From: Aquisphaera giovannonii
GTDB lineage: Bacteria > Planctomycetota > Planctomycetia > Isosphaerales > Isosphaeraceae
Reading direction: 5' to 3'
NCBI RefSeq assembly: GCF_008087625.1
Contig: NZ_CP042997.1
Coordinates: 4,836,001-4,900,000, forward strand
Length of the DNA stretch: 64,000 nt
In this document: positions 1 through 8,462 of the stretch, one piece after another
Numbering within the stretch: the first letter of the stretch is position 1
Layout of the letters: the number at the start of each line of letters is the position of its first letter
Made by a program: the position numbers and the translations under genes
Notes under the pieces: generated by a model
The model's input: the letters and a program-made list of their open reading frames with translations, nothing else
What the model was told of the DNA's origin: nothing
Databases searched by the model: none

Positions 1-1
1 C

Positions 2-646
2 GGACAGCTCGAGTCCCTCGGCGACGACGCCCGGCGTGCGCACAACGCGAGGGCCGGCGCGCCGGGCAACCAGTTCGGCGTGAAGCTCGGCGACATCCGT
101 ACGCTGGCCAAGACGATCAAGGCAGATCGCGAGCTCGCTCTGGAGCTCTGGGAGACCGGCAACGTCGAGGCGCAGCTCCTCGCCACGCTCTTGATCAAGC
201 CGAAGTCGCTCTCCGCGGACGAGCTCGACGCCTTGACTCGCTCCACCACCTGTTCGCAGGTGGCGGACTGGCTGAACGCCTACGTCGTCGCGCAGCATCC
301 CGCGAAGGACTCTCTGCGAGAGGCGTGGATGAAGGCGGAGGACCGCTGGGCCGCCCGCGCCGGCTGGAACCTCACCGCCAGCCGCGTGAACAAGGGCCTC
401 GACGGCCTCGACCTGCCGGCCCTCCTCGATCGGATCGAGCGGGAGATGCCGGGGGCGATGCCCGAGGTGCAGTGGACGATGAACAACACGCTCGCCGCCA
501 TCGGCATCCACCACCCCGAGCACCGCGATCGCGTGATCGCGATGGGCGAGGCGATCGGCCTGTACCGCGACTGGCCGGTATCGAAGGGCTGCACGCCCCC
601 GTACGTGCCGGTCTGGGTGGAAGCCATGGTGAAGCGTCAACGCTGA
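2..646 (+). CDS. DNA alkylation repair protein, AlkD-like (5' partial)
   Basis: The reading frame is open from the window edge to TGA at 646 (214 residues seen), so the true start lies upstream. GTG at 80 is in frame, but the sequence before it (ending GNQFGVKLGD) already looks like coding sequence of this family. The helical-repeat pattern and stretches such as ADRELALELWETG, DRWAARAGWNLTASRV and GCTPPYVPVWVEAM fit the AlkD/COG4912 family of HEAT-like DNA glycosylases, which remove alkylated bases from DNA. Family members outside AlkC/AlkD often have unproven activity, so the exact substrate is inference. A DoxX gene follows after 12 bp on the same strand, so the two may be co-transcribed. 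Confidence 0.85.
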   Translation, partial: GQLESLGDDARRAHNARAGAPGNQFGVKLGDIRTLAKTIKADRELALELWETGNVEAQLLATLLIKPKSLSADELDALTRSTTCSQVADWLNAYVVAQHPAKDSLREAWMKAEDRWAARAGWNLTASRVNKGLDGLDLPALLDRIEREMPGAMPEVQWTMNNTLAAIGIHHPEHRDRVIAMGEAIGLYRDWPVSKGCTPPYVPVWVEAMVKRQR

Positions 647-658
647 GGGAGGACGAAG

Positions 659-1045
659 ATGACGACGGATCCGGTCCCCAAGTGGCAGCGCATCACCGGC
701 TGGGTGCTCTCCGGCCTCCTCGCGTTCGTGTTCCTGCCCAGCGCGTTCTTCAAGATCGCCCAGCCCGCGGGCTTCCTCGACGAGTGGTCCAAGACCTACC
801 CGGCCGCCTCCGCCTTGCCCCTCGGGGTCATCGAACTGACGCTGTTCGTCCTCTACCTGATCCCGATGACCCGCTACGTCGGCGGCCTCCTCATGCTCGC
901 CTACCTCGGCGGCGCGGTGGCGACCCACGTCCACGCCAACGACGGCATGTTCTTCGTGCCGGTGATCGTCGGCGTCGTCGCGTGGATCGGCCTGTACCTC
1001 CGCGACCGCAAGCTCCGCGCCCTCGTCCCCGTCGTGTCCGGGTGA
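659..1045 (+). CDS. DoxX family membrane protein
   Basis: A 128-residue protein with four predicted membrane segments (around residues 12-30, 50-70, 76-93 and 98-116) and the DoxX-like opening WVLSGLLAFVFLPSAFFKI. DoxX-family proteins are small inner-membrane proteins. Some relatives are linked to quinone-dependent thiosulfate oxidation or redox stress, but most have no assigned reaction. The start ATG is preceded by GAGGGAGGACGAAG, a good ribosome-binding site, and lies 12 bp after the AlkD-like gene. Immediately after the stop codon the same frame continues into a short stretch resembling a YciI-like protein. Confidence 0.85.
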   Translation: MTTDPVPKWQRITGWVLSGLLAFVFLPSAFFKIAQPAGFLDEWSKTYPAASALPLGVIELTLFVLYLIPMTRYVGGLLMLAYLGGAVATHVHANDGMFFVPVIVGVVAWIGLYLRDRKLRALVPVVSG

Positions 1046-1180
1046 GCCAAGGAGGTCCTCGGCGGCTACGCCCTCTTCAACGCCGCGGGCCGGGAGGACG
1101 CCGCAGAACACGCGCGGCGCCTCCTCGACCATGCCGGCCGGGGGGCCCGGGAGACGGTCCGGCTTCACGAGAGGCCGGCC
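1046..1180 (+). pseudogene. Remnant of a YciI/YCII-like gene
   Basis: Directly after the DoxX stop codon, in the same frame, the sequence reads AKEVLGGYALFNAAGRED followed by AAEHARRLLDHAG. This resembles the core of YCII-related proteins (a G-G-Y/F-x-L segment followed by an E-A-x-x-A-R helix). No start codon precedes it, and the similarity fades before the next gene, so it looks like a decayed 3' fragment. The identification rests on about 30 residues and is tentative. Confidence 0.35.
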
Positions 1181-1274
1181 GGGGTGCACAATCATCTCCC
1201 GACACCCGAGTCCCGGGGGGTTCCTCCGCGGCTTGCCGAGTCGCGCCGGGTGGCCGTTCTCGAAGGACACGACC

Positions 1275-2096
1275 GTGCGTCGATTCCCTTTGCGGTTCAC
1301 GGTGCGGCGACTGATGGCGGCGGTCGCGGTCGCGGCCGTGGTGATGGCGGCCTGGGCGATTTACTTCGACCCGGTCCGCCGGTGGCAATGGGCGGTCACC
1401 GATGACCAGGACGGCCCGGGGCGCTGGGAGGCCCTTCGCGAGGTTGGCCGCGGACGGATCGACAAGGCGACGGCCCTCGCCGTGCTGACGCACGCCCTCG
1501 GCTCGTCGAGCTATCGCGTCCGCGAGACGGCCGTCGCGGGCCTCGGCCAGCTCGGCCCCGCGGCGCGGCCCTCCGCGTCGGCGCTGATCGCGGTGCTGGC
1601 CGACCCGGAGCCGGTGATCCGGGCCCGCGCCGCGTCGGAGCTGATCCAGGTCCTGCCGCCCGGCGACCCCGGGCGCGACGAGGCCCTGCCCGAGCTCAGG
1701 CGATTGCTGGGCGACCCGTCCCCCCAGGTCCGCCTGAAGGCCGCCGGGACGCTCGCGGAGTTCGGCCACGGGCTCGACGGCCTGCCGATCCTCATCGATG
1801 TCCTGAAACGCCCGGAATACCTCGCGCGGGCCGAGGCCCTCTGGGCCATCGGCGTCATCGGGCCGTCGGCGGCCCCCGAGGCGCTGCCCGCGGTGAAGCA
1901 GCTCGAATCGGAGGTCGGGACGGCCGTCGCCCCCGACATGTCCCGCTTCCTGCGCGCCTACGCCCCCCAGGCCCGTTACCTCCTCGGAGACCGCGCCGGG
2001 GGGCTCGCATCCCTGCGGGCCCTCGCCGGCAGCCCCGACCCCGAGCTCGCCCGCGAGGCCCGCCGCGTCCTCGCTCGCCTCCCCGTCGACGAGTAG
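1275..2096 (+). CDS. Membrane-anchored HEAT-repeat protein
   Basis: A 273-residue protein. GTG at 1275 was chosen because AAGGA lies 7 bp upstream and the product then begins with a basic segment (RRFPLRFTVRRLM) followed by a membrane anchor (AAVAVAAVVMAAWAIYF). The longer frame upstream reads as low-complexity sequence. From about residue 60 there are HEAT/PBS-lyase-type repeats with the recurring pattern 'VRxxAAxxLxxLG', for example YRVRETAVAGLGQLG and PQVRLKAAGTLAEFG. Such repeats form protein-binding solenoids. No catalytic motif is seen and the partner is unknown. Similar anchored HEAT proteins are frequent in planctomycetes. Confidence 0.75.
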   Translation: MRRFPLRFTVRRLMAAVAVAAVVMAAWAIYFDPVRRWQWAVTDDQDGPGRWEALREVGRGRIDKATALAVLTHALGSSSYRVRETAVAGLGQLGPAARPSASALIAVLADPEPVIRARAASELIQVLPPGDPGRDEALPELRRLLGDPSPQVRLKAAGTLAEFGHGLDGLPILIDVLKRPEYLARAEALWAIGVIGPSAAPEALPAVKQLESEVGTAVAPDMSRFLRAYAPQARYLLGDRAGGLASLRALAGSPDPELAREARRVLARLPVDE

Positions 2097-2139
2097 GACG
2101 ATCCGGGCCGGGCCATCACACCACGGACCGATCTCATCG

Positions 2140-2440
2140 CGGCCCCGCGTGGCTGCGGCGGACCGGAGCGACACCAAGGGCGGTCGGGCGGCTCGCGGCG
2201 AGGCCTCCCTCGCCGTCCGTGGCGATCCCGCGGCCTCGCCTCCGGCCCTGCCGCGGCCACCCGGAGGGCCGGCCCAATCTTCCGCGGCCGCGCGCGGGCC
2301 ATGGGTGGCTGTGGCGGAAGCGCAGCGACGCCACGGAGGGGCGGGCCGGGGCGCGGACCGATGGCCGGCCCGCGGGGCTCGGCGATCCCGCGGCCTCGCC
2401 TCCGGCCCTGCCGCGGCCACCCGGAGGGCCGGCGATGTCC
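2140..2440. repeat. Cluster of GTGGCTGCGGCGGA-type repeats (family B)
   Basis: The 447-bp gap between the HEAT gene and the DUF1801 gene holds no convincing gene. It carries several copies of an imperfect palindrome: GTGGCTGCGGCGGA near 2149, GTGGCTGTGGCGGAAGCGCA near 2304 ending in GACGCCAC, and two direct copies of a ~48-bp unit starting CGATCCCGCGGCCTCGCC at about 2222 and 2384. The same words occur around the REP-associated transposase at 54-55.4 kb, so this looks like a dispersed REP-type family. Confidence 0.7.
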
Positions 2441-2543
2441 CTCCGTGATTCCCTTCCCGCGTCCGGCGCACGCCTCGACGGGATGAACCGGGACGCCCCG
2501 TTCCAGCCCCCGCTCTCGTCTCGGCGGGGAACGCGGCCTTCGA

Positions 2544-2951
2544 TCAGCGGCCCTTGGCCGTCCCCGGGCGGGTGTTGAACGCCACGGCGGCCCGGATCAG
2601 GGCCTTCAGCGCCTCCTCATCCACCGGGTCGCCCTCGCGGAAGTCGATCGCGCGCCGGGCGTTGCCCTCGAGGCTGGCGTTGAAGAGGCCCGACGGGTCC
2701 GGCAGCGAGGCCCCCTTCGCGAAGGTCAGCTTCACGACGCCCTTGTACGTCTCCCCGGTGCAGACGATCCCGCCGTGCGAGAACGTCGGCACCCCCGCCG
2801 GATTCGACGGCTTGACCCACTTCCGCTCCTCGACCATCTCCGGATCCGCCTCCAGGATCAGGGCGCGGAGCCGCGCGAGCATCTCGCCCCGCCAGTCGCC
2901 CGCGGCATCGCCCGGCCTCGATGCATCGTCCCCGGCCCGGTCCTTCTTCAT
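2544..2951 (-). CDS. DUF1801 domain protein
   Basis: A 135-residue protein. The segment EERKWVKPSNPAGVPTFSHG followed by GIVCTGETYKGVVKLTFAKG is typical of the DUF1801 (YdhG-like) fold, in which a short helical start leads into a beta-sheet domain related to that of iron-chaperone frataxin-like proteins. The C-terminus (NARRAIDFREGDPVDEEAL) matches the conserved 'aRxixfrxgdxidexal' ending of the family. The biochemical role is not established. It is transcribed away from the HEAT gene and has no close operon partner. Confidence 0.85.
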   Translation of the reverse strand: MKKDRAGDDASRPGDAAGDWRGEMLARLRALILEADPEMVEERKWVKPSNPAGVPTFSHGGIVCTGETYKGVVKLTFAKGASLPDPSGLFNASLEGNARRAIDFREGDPVDEEALKALIRAAVAFNTRPGTAKGR

Positions 2952-3078
2952 GACCTTTCAACCTCCCTCGTCGTGCGCCGCGCATCGCTCATGCGTCCCA
3001 TCCTACCTCGTGGTGGATGACCCCGCCTCGCGAACCCCGTCCCCGTGGGTCGGGGATGTTTCTCCGGGCACCGTCCCG

Positions 3079-3387
3079 AATGACTGCGGAGCCATCACGG
3101 GGAGGTTGACAGTCGGCACCGCCCCGCATGCACGGGTGACCACGATCGTCAGATCGTGGTTCGGACGGGCGAAGCCTCCAGCCTCGCACGTCAGTGCGAC
3201 CCGGGACGCGGGGCATCGAGATCAGGACGAGCCTCCCCCGCGGGCCGAGGCCGGCCCCGCCGATCCGGCTGACGCCGGAGGCTGGAGGCTTCGCCCGTCC
3301 GAACCACCCGCTCACGCGGGTGGTCACGTGTCCATGGATCCCCCGGCGAAGTGTCAAGTTGGGGCTCCAGCATTTGGGACGATCCCT
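3079..3387 (+). repeat. Two-hairpin REPIN-like element, copy 1
   Basis: A ~307-bp element whose near-identical inverse copy lies at 38341-38648. A shorter relative lies at 31146-31340. It contains two hairpins, 3139-3160 (ACCACGATC-GTCA-GATCGTGGT) and 3303-3324 (ACCACCCGC-TCAC-GCGGGTGGT). The first is followed by TCGGACGGGCGAAGCCTCCA and the second is preceded by its inverse complement, so the element is two REP-like units in inverted orientation around a spacer. It fills most of the 469-bp gap between the DUF1801 and amidohydrolase genes. Confidence 0.85.
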
Positions 3388-3420
3388 TTCTCCGGGCCCC
3401 GCGAGCCTCCCGGAGAATGA

Positions 3421-5166
3421 TCAGCGGGGCCGCGCGAAGACGGGACGGCCGTCGAGGTAGGTCGTCAGGGCGCGGGCCTCCCGGATCTGCTCCTCCGGGC
3501 AGGTCAGCAGGTCGCGATCGAGGACCACGAGGTCCGCCTGCTTGCCCACCTCGAGGGAGCCGATCCGGTCCTCCAGGAACAGCAGGTGCGCGTTGTTGAT
3601 GGTGTAGAACCGGATCGCCTGCGCGCGGGTCAGGGCCTCCTCGGGGTGGAGCTGGCCCTCGTAGCCGCGGGCCCGCCGGGTGATCGCGACCCACATGCCC
3701 AGGAACGGATTGTAGGGATTGATCGACCGGAGCGAGCCGATCTTCTGCATGTGGTCGGAGCCGCCCCCGGCGACCACGCCGGCCGCGAAGAGGGACTTCA
3801 GCGGCTGGAAATAGCGCAGCCGGCCGTCGCCGAACTGGGCGGCGAGCGTCCGCGTGTCGAGGTAGAGCCAGGCCGGCTGGATGTCGACCATCACGCCGAG
3901 CCTCGCGGCCGTGGCGATGGCCTCGCGGCTCATGAAGTTCGAGTGCGTCACGCACGGCCGGGTGGGGGCCACCGGCGTCCGCTCGTTGACCTCCGCATAG
4001 GCATCGAGCAGGGCGTGCACGGCGCCGTCCCCGACGCTATGGGCCGTGAATTGCAGCCCCTGTTCGACGGCCGCCCGCACCATCGGGACCAGCCGGTCGC
4101 GGGGGATGAACAGCACGCCGCGATACGCCGGGTCGTCGATCGCGTAGATCCGGCTGATCCCCCAGGGCTCGCGCATGTAGGCGCTGCCGGTGAGCATGCC
4201 GCCGTCGAGGTACGTCTTGATCCCGACGATCCGCAGCCGGGGCCCGCCCCTGCGGAGCGGGTGCTCCGCCACGCGGCGGATCTCGGCGAGGATGTCGTCG
4301 AGCGGGCCCAGGTTCTCGACGTGCCGCGAGATCCCGAGGCGGACGGTGAGCGCACCGGCCTGGTGAAGCCTCCCGTACCGCTCCACCGCGGCGCCGTCCG
4401 CGTCGCGGTCGATCACCGCGGTGATCCCGACCGAGTTGTAGTCGCGGAACAGCTCGAGCAGTCGCCGCTCCCGGTCCGACTCCGACGGTTCCCGCCCGGT
4501 CGGCTGGACCTTCACGTACCGCGTGAGGTTCCGGAGGATGCCGGTCGGCTCGCCCGTCCTCGGGTCCTTCTCGACCTTGCCCGGCCCGTCGGGCCGGAAA
4601 TTCCTGTCGATGCCGCTGAGCCTCAAGGCCGGCGAGTTGAGCGACGCATCCGGGCCGGTGGAGAAGAGCACCGGGTTCTCGGGCGCGGCCCGATCCAGCT
4701 CGTCGCGGGTCGGATAGCGCCGCTCCTTCAATCGGGTGATGAAGACCTGGCGGACGACGATCCATCGCCCCGGGCCCAGCGCCCCGGCCCGCGAGCGGAC
4801 GTAAGCCAGCACGTCCGCGATGGTCTCCATCTCGGGGATCTCGTGGTCGAACTCGGTCATGCTCGCGTCGGTCGGGTGGGCGTGCGAGTCGATCAGGCCC
4901 GGCAGGACCGTCTTGCCGCCCAGGTCGATCACCTCCGTCCGCGGCCCGCGGGTGGAGAGGACCTCCTCGTCGGTGCCGACGCGGAGGATGCGATCACCGC
5001 GGATCGCCACGGCCTGGCGGACCGAGAAGTCGTGATCCACAGTGACGACCTTGCCGCGGTGCAGGATCAGGTCCGCCTCGTCGGCCGCCGCGGCGAGCCC
5101 GCAGAGCCCGAGGCACAGGGACGGGAGCCATGCGGCGAGGCATCGACCGACGCGGGGCTTGATCAT
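3421..5166 (-). CDS. Exported amidohydrolase, YtcJ-like
   Basis: A 581-residue protein from ATG at 5166, chosen because it begins a clear signal peptide (MIKPRVGRCLAAWLPSLCLG then LCGLAAAADEA) cleaved near AAA-ADE. The longer frame adds 15 residues. The mature part starts with the small beta-sandwich typical of metal-dependent amidohydrolases (ADLILHRGKVVTVD) followed by the metal-binding GLIDSHAHPTD. Further family marks are FTAHSVGDGAVHALLDAYAE and GVVAGGGSDHMQK near residue 455. This is the YtcJ/amidohydrolase-3 group, which hydrolyses amide or related bonds of unknown substrates. Unlike most members it should act outside the cytoplasm. It stands alone. Confidence 0.88.
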   Translation of the reverse strand: MIKPRVGRCLAAWLPSLCLGLCGLAAAADEADLILHRGKVVTVDHDFSVRQAVAIRGDRILRVGTDEEVLSTRGPRTEVIDLGGKTVLPGLIDSHAHPTDASMTEFDHEIPEMETIADVLAYVRSRAGALGPGRWIVVRQVFITRLKERRYPTRDELDRAAPENPVLFSTGPDASLNSPALRLSGIDRNFRPDGPGKVEKDPRTGEPTGILRNLTRYVKVQPTGREPSESDRERRLLELFRDYNSVGITAVIDRDADGAAVERYGRLHQAGALTVRLGISRHVENLGPLDDILAEIRRVAEHPLRRGGPRLRIVGIKTYLDGGMLTGSAYMREPWGISRIYAIDDPAYRGVLFIPRDRLVPMVRAAVEQGLQFTAHSVGDGAVHALLDAYAEVNERTPVAPTRPCVTHSNFMSREAIATAARLGVMVDIQPAWLYLDTRTLAAQFGDGRLRYFQPLKSLFAAGVVAGGGSDHMQKIGSLRSINPYNPFLGMWVAITRRARGYEGQLHPEEALTRAQAIRFYTINNAHLLFLEDRIGSLEVGKQADLVVLDRDLLTCPEEQIREARALTTYLDGRPVFARPR

Positions 5167-5359
5167 GGGGGACTCGCTATGAGGCATTCGAGGACGCGGG
5201 CCGGTCGTCACGTGCCGATCCTCGCCGGCCCGCCTCGCTCCCCGCCATCACGCGAATCCTATCCGAGCGACGCGGCCCGCGACAGGGTCCGCGTCGGCCC
5301 GCCTTCGCCTCTCCCTCGGCGAGGCTCGGCGTTGCCCACAATTCGGCCGGCGGACCTTT

Positions 5360-5402
5360 CTGTCCCCTCTCCCCACCGCGGGGGAAGGTCAGGGTGAGAC
5401 GG
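5360..5402. repeat. CCCTCTCC...AGGGTGAG hairpin repeat (family C)
   Basis: A hairpin-forming repeat, GTCCCCTCTCCCCACCGCGG followed by GGGAAGGTCAGGGTGAG. Related units occur at about 13.56, 13.69, 19.56, 29.29, 29.42, 38.24 and 38.87 kb. Apart from this repeat, the 5212-5720 gap shows no recognisable gene or RNA. Confidence 0.6.
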
Positions 5403-5721
5403 CGACCGCCCCGGACAGGCGTGGAGAGCTCGGGATTGTGCGTCGCGCTGCGTCTCTCCTGCTCGGGGCCTCGTGCTTCGCGATGGAGATCCGACGCGTC
5501 CCGCCCGCCCTGCCTGGCCGGCTTACACTCATCCGACTCCTCCATTCGGTCGGCCCTCGCGTCCAGGTATGCCGAGATGGGGGCCTTTCGAAGAGCGGCT
5601 CGGTTGGAATCCTCGCGCAAGCTGCGTGAGTATTGGGCGGGGCAGTCCTCCATCGACCTCTCGGAATCTGACCAGTGCCCCAGGATGGCGATGTGGCGAG
5701 CCTCTTCCGTCCAGGCCATAG

Positions 5722-5948
5722 TGGGGAAGAAGTGGGTGACGGGCTTCACCAACGGCGAGGAGGAGGCCGTCCACCTCACCGAGGTCGTGCCCTTCCTCGT
5801 GGAGGACGAGCTGAAGCGCCTGGGGGCGCTCTACGAGAAGGGGCCGGACTGGGCGAGCTTCGTCGTCACCGACGGGCGGCTCGTCACCGGCCAGAACCCG
5901 GCCTCGTCCCGCGCGGGGGCCGAGGCGCTCCTCAAGCTCCTGGCCTGA
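5722..5948 (+). pseudogene. 3' fragment of the PfpI/DJ-1 gene (duplicated)
   Basis: The last ~74 codons repeat the end of the complete gene at 10717-11391 almost exactly (TGFTNGEEEAVHL, then EDELKRLGALYEKGPDWASF, ending EALLKLLA and the same TGA). The upstream two thirds, including the nucleophile-elbow cysteine, are absent. The frame upstream of 5722 is open but shows no similarity, so this is a non-functional fragment. The identity continues past the stop to about 5979, matching 11392-11424. It marks the left edge of an accessory island. Confidence 0.85.
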
Positions 5949-5979
5949 CGGGCGCCGGCGGCCGTGACCTCAACGGGGC
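5722..5979 (+). repeat. Direct repeat bounding the island, left copy
   Basis: About 257 bp matching 11168-11424 in the same orientation with only scattered differences. It covers the 3' end of the PfpI-type gene plus about 31 bp beyond it (TGACGGGCGCCGGCGGCC...). The two copies enclose about 5.2 kb carrying the DUF4041, ART-like and DUF1016 genes. Confidence 0.88.
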
Positions 5980-7782
5980 TCCGGCCCCGCCCGGGAGGGA
6001 GGGGCCGCGGGCGACGGTGTTTGAACCGACTGCCTCCTGCTCCGACTCGTCTTCGTCCGACAGTTCATCCTCGAAATTGAAGGTCGCCTGCTCCTCCAGC
6101 CACCTCTCCTTGAGGGTCGAATCCGTCTTCATCGCTTGATCCAACGCCAGGCTCTCGCGGTACTGGGCGGCCTCGGCTTGCAGGGTCCAGGTCGCGTCGA
6201 TCTGCAGTTTTTCCACGGCCTCGCGGATGTCGCTGAGCGGGAGTTTGAAGAACTCCTTGCGCTTGTTGACCTTGTTCACCTGGCGTTCGACGAAGAGGCG
6301 GTGGAGGGCGATCTCGAGGGCGGGGGCGTCGTCGGAGGAAAGCATGGCGTGGACGTCGAATGGGAACGGGACGCTGGCGTCGCCGAGCTCGCGGACGCGT
6401 TCCAGGGGGTCGAGGCGGCGGGTCAGGCCGATCTTGTAGACGTCCTCGCCGAAGGAGCCGACGTTGCTGATCACGTAGACGTGGCCCTTCTTCGTCTGCT
6501 GGGCCATCGAGAGGGCCTTGCGACCCTTCTCCTCGGCCTCCAGCAGCTTCGCATTCAGGTCGGAGAGCTGGGCCTGGTACTTGGCCTTCTCCGATTCGCT
6601 CGCCTGCTCGAACTGCTCACGGATCCGGGCGATGGCCCGGTTGACGAGCTCCTCCTCGCGGGCGGCCTGCTTGATCGCCCGCTCGATCTCGCGCTTCGCC
6701 CGCTGCTCCTCGCGGATCTGCTCGCGGATCGCCCGCTGCTCCTCGCGGGCCTGCTCCTTGAGCCGCTGGACGGCGACGGCCGCCTTCAACTCGCCGAGGC
6801 GGGCGTCGAGGTATTCCCGCTGGATGCGGGCGTCCTTGTAGACCTCGCCATCCTTGTTGACGAGGGCGTAGGCATCCTTCATCTCCTGGGCCAGGCGGGC
6901 GTGATTGCCGGACCTGACGCGGGAGAGGATCGTGTCGACCTGACCATTGAAGGTGCCGAGGACGAACTTGAGCGCGTGGTCTCGCTTCCAGCCGTCGGGG
7001 TAGCCGCAGGTCGCGGCGGTGCCGTTCCGCTGCATCAGGCGGGTCCGCTCGCGGGCGAGCTTGAGCTTCTCGCCGGGCTTGCTGAAGCCGAACTCGTCGG
7101 CCAGCTCGTCCAGGGCGTGGGGCAGGGGGGCGATCGGGACGTTCTCGTACCGCTTGATGGTTCGTTCCAGGGCCTGGATCACGTCCTCGTACTCTCGTGC
7201 CTTGCCGCGGGCTGCGAAGGCATCGGCATCGATCGCACGGGCGCGTGCCTCTGCGTCCAGGCGGATCTGGAGGGCGAGGGTCGTCGCGCCGTTCAGGGCG
7301 GTGTCGGCCTGCTCCCGCTTCTCCTTCGCGTCCTTGCGGGCCTTCGAGGCGATGTCGCGGGCCTCCTTGCTCGCCTCCGCGAGCGTGACCTGGGCCTCCC
7401 GGCGGAGGCGGTAGGCCTCGTCCTTGACTCGCTGGGCCGCGTCGTGGGTGATCGTCGCCTCGCCGTCGGCCTGGGCCCGGATCTTGCGGGCCTGTTCCTG
7501 GGCCTCGGCCGTGGCGAAGTCGATGATCTCCTGAGATCGACGCTCCGCCTCGGCGATCTTCGCTGCGATCTCCGCTTCCGTCCGCCGGGCCTTCTCGATG
7601 ACGTTCGGGATGTGGCGGATCTTCTCGAGCCTGGACAGCTCGGACTCGTACGCGCCTTCGCGCTCCTTCCACGCCGTTTCGAGCTGCGAGACCTGGGCCT
7701 TCAGCTCCCCCGCCCTCAGGAAGAAGAAGAGCGCAATCCCGACCAGCGCGAAGCAGAGGACGATCAGCAGCGCGTAGAGCAT
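5932..7782 (-). CDS. DUF4041 / GIY-YIG (MUG113, T5orf172) protein
   Basis: A 616-residue protein in four parts: a membrane anchor (LIVLCFALVGIALFFFLRAG, residues ~5-25); a long charged coiled coil (~25-210); a DUF4041-like domain (~215-330, with RERTRLMQRNGTAATCGYPD); a second coiled coil; and a MUG113/T5orf172 domain of the GIY-YIG nuclease superfamily (KKGHVYVISNVGSFGEDVYK, then IGLTRRLDPLERVRELGDAS, near 430-500). The family occurs in phage genomes and bacterial accessory regions; a DNA- or RNA-cleaving role is inferred. The last 15 codons (ending PPAPVRPGA) are read antisense from the duplicated PfpI segment, so the original C-terminus was replaced at the island junction. Confidence 0.85.
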   Translation of the reverse strand: MLYALLIVLCFALVGIALFFFLRAGELKAQVSQLETAWKEREGAYESELSRLEKIRHIPNVIEKARRTEAEIAAKIAEAERRSQEIIDFATAEAQEQARKIRAQADGEATITHDAAQRVKDEAYRLRREAQVTLAEASKEARDIASKARKDAKEKREQADTALNGATTLALQIRLDAEARARAIDADAFAARGKAREYEDVIQALERTIKRYENVPIAPLPHALDELADEFGFSKPGEKLKLARERTRLMQRNGTAATCGYPDGWKRDHALKFVLGTFNGQVDTILSRVRSGNHARLAQEMKDAYALVNKDGEVYKDARIQREYLDARLGELKAAVAVQRLKEQAREEQRAIREQIREEQRAKREIERAIKQAAREEELVNRAIARIREQFEQASESEKAKYQAQLSDLNAKLLEAEEKGRKALSMAQQTKKGHVYVISNVGSFGEDVYKIGLTRRLDPLERVRELGDASVPFPFDVHAMLSSDDAPALEIALHRLFVERQVNKVNKRKEFFKLPLSDIREAVEKLQIDATWTLQAEAAQYRESLALDQAMKTDSTLKERWLEEQATFNFEDELSDEDESEQEAVGSNTVARGPSLPGGAGAPLRSRPPAPVRPGA

Positions 7783-8102
7783 GACGGGGCCCGTGCTCCA
7801 CCATCAGGGGAGGTTCATGTCCGCCCGGAGATCAAGAGGCGGCCCTACGCCTCGGGATCGATCGAGTCCAGGCCCAAGTCAGACCGTCCAAGCATTCCTG
7901 CCCGATGGGCCTAATGCGACCAATCGGTTGGAGATTAAGCATATGAGCGACGCAATGCAAGAGGCGACGAGAAGATTGCACACGACGACGGGCAACCGAC
8001 TCATTCTGGCCCGTTCCAGCAGCCTGGGAACCTGGAGGGACATAGGACCCGAGCTTCTTATCCCCGGTTGGGTGGGGATGCCCCATTCGCGCTCAGGGAT
8101 AA

Positions 8103-8187
8103 GATTGCCCGTCCAGCCGGGCGGCTAGGTCGTCGGGGCTGGGGAGGTCGGACTTGGGGTCGTCGGGGAGGGAGCGGCTCGTCTGCC
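8103..8187 (-). pseudogene. Remnant of the 3' end of a DUF1016 nuclease gene
   Basis: Read on the minus strand this gives WQTSRSLPDDPKSDLPSPDD then LAARLDG and a stop shortly after. It closely matches the last residues of the complete DUF1016 protein at 9138-10406 (WQTSRSLPDDLKADLPSPTE). Nothing of the catalytic domain remains. The rest of the 7783-8282 gap shows no gene; an inverted repeat CTTCTTATCCC/GGGATAAGATT lies at 8050-8106. Confidence 0.7.
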
Positions 8188-8282
8188 ATCGCAGGATGAC
8201 CAGGGCACATGGCGATCAGTCCCTGGGGGCCGGAGGATTCGGGTAGGAGCCCGTCCGCGGATGCCGCGTCCAGCGGGGCCCG

Positions 8283-8462
8283 TCATTCCTGCCGGTCGGC
8301 CAGCCTCTTTCGCGCCCGGTCCGCCTGCTCTGGGGTGATGGCTCCGGCCTCGACCATCAGCTCAAGCTTCCTCTCCTTGGGGATGCGCTTGAGGGCCGCC
8401 TTTGCCTCACGGATCCTCTCGCTCGACGCGGGCAACGCCACCTCGGAGTGCTTCGCAGACAT
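8283..8462 (-). CDS. Small 59-residue protein overlapping the ART-like gene
   Basis: ATG at 8462 to TGA at 8283 encodes MSAKHSEVALPASSERIREA followed by KAALKRIPKERKLELMVEAG and AITPEQADRARKRLADRQE. It starts inside the 3' end of the ART-like gene in another frame (56-bp overlap), the arrangement expected of translationally coupled partners. The product is charged and probably helical, with no recognised family. Size, position and coupling suggest an antitoxin or other partner of the upstream protein, which is inference. It is short, so coding is likely but not certain. Confidence 0.55.
   Translation of the reverse strand: MSAKHSEVALPASSERIREAKAALKRIPKERKLELMVEAGAITPEQADRARKRLADRQE

Noticed and set aside
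6136-7914. 592-codon plus-strand frame opposite the DUF4041 gene
   Set aside because: Leu/Gly/Asp-rich shadow with no domains. The minus strand carries the real gene.
8050-8106. Inverted repeat CTTCTTATCCC / GGGATAAGATT
   Set aside because: The loop is ~36 nt and no T-run or regulated gene is positioned to make it a terminator or riboswitch. It was only noted under the DUF1016 remnant.
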